Assembly (NCBI GenBank): GCA_964426875.1
Contig: CAYRSB010000017.1
Location: 1 to 46,226, forward strand
DNA: 46,226 bases
Reading direction: 5' to 3'
From: Caldatribacterium sp964426875
Lineage (GTDB): Bacteria > Atribacterota > Atribacteria > Atribacterales > Caldatribacteriaceae
A model generated the notes under the pieces. The model was not told where the DNA came from and searched no databases. It saw only the letters and a list, made by a program, of their open reading frames with translations. Made by a program: the position numbers and the translations under genes. Shown here piece by piece: positions 41,803-46,226 of this stretch; positions within the stretch are counted from its first letter, which is position 1; the number at the start of each line of letters is the position of its first letter.

Positions 41803-43029
41803 CTAAAACCTTCCTAACTCTCCAGCCATGAAATGATCAAGGACCAGGGACGCTGCTCCAAGAAGGGTAACGTCCTCTCCCCACTGGGAGTAAAGGAGTT
41901 CTGGGGTTATGTACGCCCGGTAAAGGAGCCTCTCCTCAAGGGTTTCCCGAATGGGACGGTCGATGAAATCCCTGGCCAGGGCCGTTTCCCCTCCAATGAC
42001 TACAAGCTCCGGGTCGTAGAGGTTGATGAGGTTTACCACTCCCACCCCGATGTAGCGACCAAGCTGTGCAAGGAGCTCAAGGCAGGCTCTGTTGCCCTCC
42101 TTTGCCCCTTCCACGATGTGCCGAAAGAGGAGTGGTTCCCCCCGTTCGATGAACGACCGAAAATACGGTTCTCCGCCGAACCATCCTATTTCCCGGGCCT
42201 TTTCCACAATCTTTTGGGTACTGCAGTACAGCTCAAGGCACCCGTAGTTGCCGCAGACGCATCGCGGTCCAAAGAGGTTGATGCTTGTGTGTCCCACTTC
42301 TCCGGCCTTTTTGTGTTTCCCCTGGTAGATTTTCCCCTCGATGAGCACCCCCGCTCCCACACTCTCCCCCACCATGAAGTACACCATGTTCTGGACTTCC
42401 TTGGCGTTTCCACACCAGGTTTCATGGAGGCAGGCCGCGTCGGCGTTGCTCATCATAAAAATGGGGAGGTCGTACTCTCTGAGGTACTGACGGAGATCGA
42501 GGCTTTTATGGATGAGGAAGGTGGGATGGGCAAGGAGGGTGCAGGATTCGGTGTCCACCGGGCCTGGAGCACTCACTCCGATTCCCAGAACAAGACTCAA
42601 AGACTGGGTGGCATACTCAAGGACGTGGATGAATTCTTTCTGGAGCTCTAAGAGGGCAATGTCTGTGTCCTCGAGGAGGCTGTAGGAAGAATCCCGCCGG
42701 AAAAGGATGTTCGGTCCCAGGTCGGTGAGCGCTACGGAGAATCCCTGACGGGTGAAGTTGATGGCCACGATGTAGAAGGCCTGGTCGTTGACCGAAAGGA
42801 GGATTGGCTTTCGTCCGGTTTTGGTATCGGAGACCCCCACTTCCCTGAGAAGGTTTGAGGAGAGTAAATCGTTGACGATGTTTGTTATGGTGGGCTGGGT
42901 AAGGCCAGTGATGCGGGCAAGTTCAATACGAGAGAGGGACCCCCTTTTTTTGAGGAGCTGCAAAACTAAGGATCGATTTTTAATTTTGACGTCAGTGAGG
43001 TTATCCCCCACCCAGGTGTTTTTCAACAT
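41803..43029 (-). CDS. ROK family transcriptional regulator
   Basis: About 408 residues. The winged helix is at the N-terminus (IELARITGLTQPTITNIVNDLL). The sugar-kinase-like body has IGVSAPGPVD, VGESVGAGVLIEGKIY and the zinc site CVCGNYGCLELYCS (GHTSINLFGPRCVCG). It is a sugar-responsive repressor of XylR/NagC type rather than a kinase. Candidate target: the operator at 41171 before the galactoside operon. Start ATG 43029 overlaps the rsmA stop by about 29 bases. Confidence 0.92.
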   Translation of the reverse strand: MLKNTWVGDNLTDVKIKNRSLVLQLLKKRGSLSRIELARITGLTQPTITNIVNDLLSSNLLREVGVSDTKTGRKPILLSVNDQAFYIVAINFTRQGFSVALTDLGPNILFRRDSSYSLLEDTDIALLELQKEFIHVLEYATQSLSLVLGIGVSAPGPVDTESCTLLAHPTFLIHKSLDLRQYLREYDLPIFMMSNADAACLHETWCGNAKEVQNMVYFMVGESVGAGVLIEGKIYQGKHKKAGEVGHTSINLFGPRCVCGNYGCLELYCSTQKIVEKAREIGWFGGEPYFRSFIERGEPLLFRHIVEGAKEGNRACLELLAQLGRYIGVGVVNLINLYDPELVVIGGETALARDFIDRPIRETLEERLLYRAYITPELLYSQWGEDVTLLGAASLVLDHFMAGELGRF

Positions 43030-43795
43030 CACACTCCCCCATTTTCATTATACTCCAAAGTTTTTCCCATTCCTCAAGGGTAAGGTCTTCGGCCCGTTTT
43101 TTCCCAAGCTCCGTGGGAAAGGACCCGATTTTCGGGAGGACGGCCTGGAGAGTCTTTCGGCGGTGGCGGAAAATCCTGAGGAGGAAATCCAAAAAGGGGA
43201 TAAAGTCGGAGGGAGGGTCCTTCACCCTTTTCCCCCGGAGAACCAGGGAAAACACCTTCGGGTTGGGCCGGAAGGCAGAAGGAGGGACTACGAAGAGGCG
43301 TTCTACAGCGAACACCCGGTGTGTCCCCACCGAAAGGGGGTTGCCCTTTCCCCAGGGCGGGAGGGCAAGGAGTTTTTCCCCGAACTCCTTCTGCACCATG
43401 ACTACAAAGCGTTCCCAGAGGATTTCCGGGGTGGTCCGGAGGAGGCGGAGAAAAAAGGGAGAAGAAATCCCGTAGGGGATGTTGGCGATGCACTTTTTGA
43501 ACCGGGCAGGGAAAGAGCCGATGATTTCCGAAAGATTTATCTTGAGAAAATCTCCCTGGTAGAGAATGACGTTGGGATACACCGAAAGACGCTCCTTTGC
43601 CTGAGCCAGAACATCTGGGTCTATCTCCAATCCCACTACCCACCCTGCTTTGCGTGCCACAGCTTCGGTGAGCACCCCTTCACCCACACCCACTTCAAAA
43701 ACGAGATCCTCTTTTTCAAGCTCTCCCGCTTCCACAAGGTGCTCAAGGATGCGCCGATCGAGGAGAAAGTGCTGCCCAAGGCGCCTCCCCGGCAT
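43001..43795 (-). CDS. rsmA: 16S rRNA dimethyladenosine transferase
   Basis: 264 residues. RRLGQHFLLDRRILEHLV, SAM motif VFEVGVGEGVLTEAV, GLEIDPDV, and catalytic NIPYGISSPFF (family NLPYxIS/TP) are present; PNPKVFSLVLR and HRRKTLQAVL follow. It dimethylates two adenosines near the 3' end of 16S rRNA (KsgA). It follows a small cysteine-rich gene by 5 bases. Confidence 0.94.
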   Translation of the reverse strand: MPGRRLGQHFLLDRRILEHLVEAGELEKEDLVFEVGVGEGVLTEAVARKAGWVVGLEIDPDVLAQAKERLSVYPNVILYQGDFLKINLSEIIGSFPARFKKCIANIPYGISSPFFLRLLRTTPEILWERFVVMVQKEFGEKLLALPPWGKGNPLSVGTHRVFAVERLFVVPPSAFRPNPKVFSLVLRGKRVKDPPSDFIPFLDFLLRIFRHRRKTLQAVLPKIGSFPTELGKKRAEDLTLEEWEKLWSIMKMGECDVEKHLGGG

Positions 43796-43800
43796 GTCCC

Positions 43801-43974
43801 CTACTTTCCCCCCTCTTTCTGGGAGGCGAGGTGATCCGGAAAGAAGTAGTCGCAGCGGTCCACTGGCTGAGTCCGCTCTTTCTGCTCACCCAGAAGACAG
43901 CGATAGATTCCCTTCTCCTTGAGCACCGGGTCGCAGTGCCGACATACCTGGCACAGCCCTTCGGGATTGTACAA
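43801..43974 (-). CDS. Small cysteine-rich hypothetical protein (57 residues)
   Basis: An open frame too short for common gene lists. Start TTG 43974 follows GGGGGTGAG; stop at 43801. It reads LYNPEGLCQVCRHCDPVL, then IYRCLLGEQKERTQPVDRCDYFF. Cysteines in C-x2-C-x2-C plus two more suggest a metal (zinc) site. It fits exactly between the Asp23 stop (43982) and rsmA start (43795), leaving almost no gap, which supports it. Family unknown to me. Confidence 0.6.
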   Translation of the reverse strand: MYNPEGLCQVCRHCDPVLKEKGIYRCLLGEQKERTQPVDRCDYFFPDHLASQKEGGK

Positions 43975-43981
43975 AGGCGTC

Positions 43982-44329
43982 TCACCCCCTTTCGTCGATG
44001 CTCGACCAGTCCACTTCCTGGACCTCCACGTGTACCTGGTGGGGTTGCATCCCTAAACGGTGAAGCAGGGTATCAAAGACATTCTTTTGGACTGTCTGGG
44101 CCACCTGGAAGAACGATACCCTGTGGTGTACCCCGATGTGGACGCGAATGGCCAGTTCTTTTTCCTCCAAGAGAATCTTTTCGTCGCGGGATACGGTCTC
44201 ATTCCCCCGAAAAAGCTCGACGCTTCCGAGGATGCGGTCGAAGTTCCAGGTGACTCCTTCCACCTCCTGGGCTGCCCAAGCAGTAACCTCCGCTATGGTC
44301 GCGGCGCTAATCCGTATGGTTCCCTCCAC
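43982..44329 (-). CDS. Asp23/Gls24 family envelope stress protein
   Basis: 115 residues. GTIRISAATIAEVTAWAAQEVEGV opens the Asp23 fold, followed by IRVHIGVHHRVSFFQVAQTVQ. These proteins associate with the cell membrane in Gram-positive-type bacteria and relate to envelope stress; the molecular role is unclear. Start GTG 44329 lies 8 bases after the stop of the upstream gene. Confidence 0.88.
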   Translation of the reverse strand: MEGTIRISAATIAEVTAWAAQEVEGVTWNFDRILGSVELFRGNETVSRDEKILLEEKELAIRVHIGVHHRVSFFQVAQTVQKNVFDTLLHRLGMQPHQVHVEVQEVDWSSIDERG

Positions 44330-44337
44330 CTGTCCAC

Positions 44338-44829
44338 CTACACTGCCTGTGTTCCCCGGAGCTGGGCAAAAACATACTCTACCGCCTCCTCGGGGCTCTC
44401 AAAAGAAGGGAAAAAGTCCTTTCTTCCCCTGTGGTCCTCTATCCTCCAGGTCTGCACCCCAGCGAGAATTTTTCCCATTCGCAGGGCAAGGGCGATTTCA
44501 CTCAGAGTCCCTGCCTGCCCCCCGCAGGCGATAAGAGCCGAAGAGGCCGAAACAAGCACAAAATTCCGCGCTTCCCCAAGGCCTGTAGCAATGGCAAAAT
44601 CCACATAGGGATTACCCTCGGAGGGAGAGTGGCCCGGAAGAATCCCTATCGTCACCCCATTGGCCTCTTTGGCCCCCCGGCAGGCCGCCTCCATCACCCC
44701 GCCGAGTCCACCGCAGAGAAGAATCCCCCCGCGCTCGGCAATGCGTCGACCGATGCGGTAGGCCATGGTTACGATAGGCTCTTCGGGAGCGCTCTGCCCC
44801 ACAACGCCGATGTACACCTTACGAGTCAT
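44338..44829 (-). CDS. LOG-like Rossmann protein (TIGR00725 type)
   Basis: 163 residues: VYIGVVGQSAPEEP, GILLCGGLGGVMEAACRGAKEANG, TIGILPGHSP and ACGGQAGTLSEIALAL, the nucleotide-binding motif related to PGGxGTxxE. Relatives act as cytokinin-type phosphoribohydrolases or molybdenum-cofactor carriers; which applies here is unknown. The start overlaps the end of the DUF151 gene by 11 bases. Confidence 0.85.
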   Translation of the reverse strand: MTRKVYIGVVGQSAPEEPIVTMAYRIGRRIAERGGILLCGGLGGVMEAACRGAKEANGVTIGILPGHSPSEGNPYVDFAIATGLGEARNFVLVSASSALIACGGQAGTLSEIALALRMGKILAGVQTWRIEDHRGRKDFFPSFESPEEAVEYVFAQLRGTQAV

Positions 44830-45310
44830 ATCCCAGGTACTTTTTGAGATCGTCAGGCTTGAGGTTTTCCAGAAACTGGCGAAATTCTTCTATTTCTCTA
44901 TCGTCAATCTCTCCCATGGCCACGGTGGTAGAGCTTCGGATTTCCTCGGAGATGTAAATGGGTGCTCCCATGCGGAGTGACAGGGCAATGCCGTCACTGG
45001 GACGGGCATCCACCATCACCTCCTGGCCGTCGACCTTGAGGTACAGGAGGGCATAGAAGGTGTTGTCGACGATTTTTGTGATTACCACTTTCTCCAGCTC
45101 TCCGCCCATGCTCCGAATGACTGAGGCCATGAGATCGTGGGTGAGGGGACGGGGAGTCTGTACCCCTTGAAGGCCAAGGAGAATCGCCTGAGCCTCAAAG
45201 AGCCCGATCCATATGGGGAGGCTCCGCTTCTCTTCTTCGTCGACAAGGATAACCACCGCCATGGCGCTTTTCTGGTCGAACATAAGGCCCTGGACCTTCA
45301 TCTTCAGCAT
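44819..45310 (-). CDS. DUF151 bifunctional nuclease family protein
   Basis: About 163 residues: VVILVDEEEKRSLPIWIGLFEAQAI, RPLTHDLMASVI and the conserved DARPSDGIALSLRMGAPIYIS. Members of the family act as RNases/DNases in plants and are uncharacterised in most bacteria. ATG 45310 is the likely start; GTG 45319 is also possible. Confidence 0.88.
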   Translation of the reverse strand: MLKMKVQGLMFDQKSAMAVVILVDEEEKRSLPIWIGLFEAQAILLGLQGVQTPRPLTHDLMASVIRSMGGELEKVVITKIVDNTFYALLYLKVDGQEVMVDARPSDGIALSLRMGAPIYISEEIRSSTTVAMGEIDDREIEEFRQFLENLKPDDLKKYLGYDS

Positions 45311-45481
45311 GGCGTTCACGCCCTTTCTCTGCTTCTATATTATACCCCCTTTCTCCGATTTCTCAATTCCGTTTTTCTGCCCTCCTCCGTGCACCACCCT
45401 TCTTGGGCCTGGGAGTGGGTTTTCGGGTTCAGGCCCATGTCTTGGAAAATGGAGGGGGGTTTGGTGTCTCTGCGCCTCCCC

Positions 45482-46162
45482 TCAGGAGACCCCTCCCCCT
45501 CTCCCATACTTCAGCTGGTTGGCGTAGTTGATCCAGAGGAGCACCTTTCCCACGATGCTCACCTCCTCGGACTTCACGATCACCGGCTCATAGCGCGGGT
45601 TTTTAGGAGTGAGAACCACCAACCCTTCCCGGAAGAAAACCTGCTTCACCGTGAGCCCGCTGCAGTCGAGATAGAGCACAGCGATGTCCCCCGACTGGAC
45701 CTCCAGGTCCGGGGAAAAGAGGATGAAGCTTCCCGGGACAATCCCCACCTCACTCATCGAGTCCCCCTGGGCCCGCACGAAGTAGATCCTGAGCCCGTGA
45801 CGGTAAGATGTACCGATGCTCATCTCCAGCATCTCCCGGGGGAAGGGCTGGTACCCCTCGATGTAGCTGTCCAGTTCCTCCCGGGGAGTTCCACAGGGGA
45901 TCTTTCCGGAGAGGAGGGGGATAAAGACGACTTCTTCCCCCAGTTCAAAGGCCTCCTTGCTCAGGATTCCTGCCAGAAGGAAGACTTCCTTCTCCGAGAC
46001 CCTCAGGAACCTGGCCACTTTCTTGGCATCTTCGACGGTGATCCTTCGGGTCCCCTTCACCCAGGAAGAGACCAGGGAAGGGGAGACCCCCAGGGCATGG
46101 GCAAACTCCTCCTGTTTCATACCTCTTTCCCGAATTTTCTTTTTCAACCATTCACCAAGCAT
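45482..46162 (-). CDS. XRE-S24 self-cleaving repressor (LexA/CI-like)
   Basis: About 226 residues. Residues 1-60 form a Cro/CI helix-turn-helix (MKQEEFAHALGVSPSLVSSWV). The C-terminal S24 peptidase has the catalytic serine S135 in QGDSMSEVG and lysine K173 in TVKQVFF. A Cys-Gly pair (C90-G91, IPCGTPRE) sits where such repressors cut themselves. It probably controls a stress or prophage response. Start ATG 46162 is supported by GGGGGTGA upstream and by a promoter at 46182-46210. Confidence 0.9.
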   Translation of the reverse strand: MLGEWLKKKIRERGMKQEEFAHALGVSPSLVSSWVKGTRRITVEDAKKVARFLRVSEKEVFLLAGILSKEAFELGEEVVFIPLLSGKIPCGTPREELDSYIEGYQPFPREMLEMSIGTSYRHGLRIYFVRAQGDSMSEVGIVPGSFILFSPDLEVQSGDIAVLYLDCSGLTVKQVFFREGLVVLTPKNPRYEPVIVKSEEVSIVGKVLLWINYANQLKYGRGGGVS

Positions 46163-46181
46163 CCGCTTCACCCCCAGAGAG

Positions 46182-46210
46182 AGTGTAGCACATTCCTCTT
46201 TCTTATACAA
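46182..46210 (-). promoter_or_regulatory. Promoter of the XRE-S24 repressor
   Basis: On the minus strand TTGTAT (46210-46205) and TACACT (46187-46182), spacing 17. The transcript would begin about 13 bases before the start codon region's ribosome site. Confidence 0.6.
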
Positions 46211-46226
46211 AGAGTAAAGGAAATCT

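Noticed and set aside
42788..43834. 348-residue plus-strand open frame opposite ROK and rsmA
   Set aside because: Both minus-strand genes are certain; the plus frame crosses their boundary and has no family match.
1..46226. CRISPR arrays, tRNA or rRNA genes
   Set aside because: No regularly spaced repeats were seen, and no tRNA T-arm (GGTTCRANYCC) with a matching cloverleaf or rRNA sequence was found by eye.

Overview
The window is a gene-dense stretch of a bacterial chromosome with moderate GC. Consensus TTGACA/TATAAT promoters and GGAGG ribosome binding sites are easy to see. The gene set (Fe-S-rich NadA, ferredoxin, LarE and Rrf2 proteins, a short YidC, KhpB, a DUF151 nuclease, GH42 and peptide-type sugar transporters) suggests an anaerobic, probably thermophilic, deep-branching bacterium of the Atribacterota or Thermotogota kind. 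That placement is inference: there is no rRNA or other strong taxonomic marker here.

Layout. 1-780 is a decayed IS256 transposase. 910-6204 is a plus-strand sulfur-trafficking operon behind a near-perfect promoter: an Rrf2 regulator with a likely Fe-S site, a ThiI-like PP-loop protein, cysteine synthase, LarE, MnmA and NadA. 6196-8127 is a methyltransferase/ATP-grasp fusion on the minus strand. 8208-9727 is a small minus-strand redox operon (CTCSGTC Fe-S protein, frameshifted; ferredoxin; ArsR regulator; TlpA-like lipoprotein) with an imperfect palindrome upstream. 9830-10976 holds transposase debris. 10977-18617 is a carbohydrate locus: a sugar-epimerase-like TIM barrel, a LacI regulator, a simple-sugar ABC transporter with a broken permease, a YhfX-like PLP enzyme and a Gfo/Idh/MocA dehydrogenase. 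LacI-type operator sequences lie at both ends. 18618-19372 is more transposon debris.

19373-28854 carries housekeeping genes: OsmC, GlmS, MutM, then the origin-associated operon rpmH-rnpA-yidD-yidC-khpB-mnmE, then rsmG and trmI. Between rsmG and trmI is a cluster of DnaA-box sequences (27794-28001). It is flanked at 26264 and 29999 by two identical 20-bp palindromes of ParB-site (parS) type. I propose this as the replication-origin region. dnaA, mnmG, parA and parB are not in the window.

28923-33207 holds a second Gfo/Idh/MocA oxidoreductase, a homocysteine methyltransferase, a radical SAM protein, MntP and an AEC transporter. 33389-41149 is a minus-strand operon for a peptide-type ABC transporter (SBP, two permeases, two ATPases) with an embedded GH42 beta-galactosidase, so it probably imports galactosides. 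41233-41798 is a promoter, a structured leader ending in a terminator, and a membrane-anchored NusG-II protein; the leader looks like a riboswitch or attenuator or a small RNA. 41803-46210 is minus strand: ROK regulator, RsmA, an unlisted 57-residue cysteine-rich protein, Asp23, a LOG-like protein, a DUF151 nuclease and a self-cleaving XRE-S24 repressor.

Genes are packed so tightly that several convergent pairs overlap or nearly touch (nadA/fusion, osmC/glmS, homocysteine methyltransferase/radical SAM, NusG-II/ROK). Two genes carry apparent frame breaks and cysK lacks a normal start codon. These may be real decay or assembly errors.
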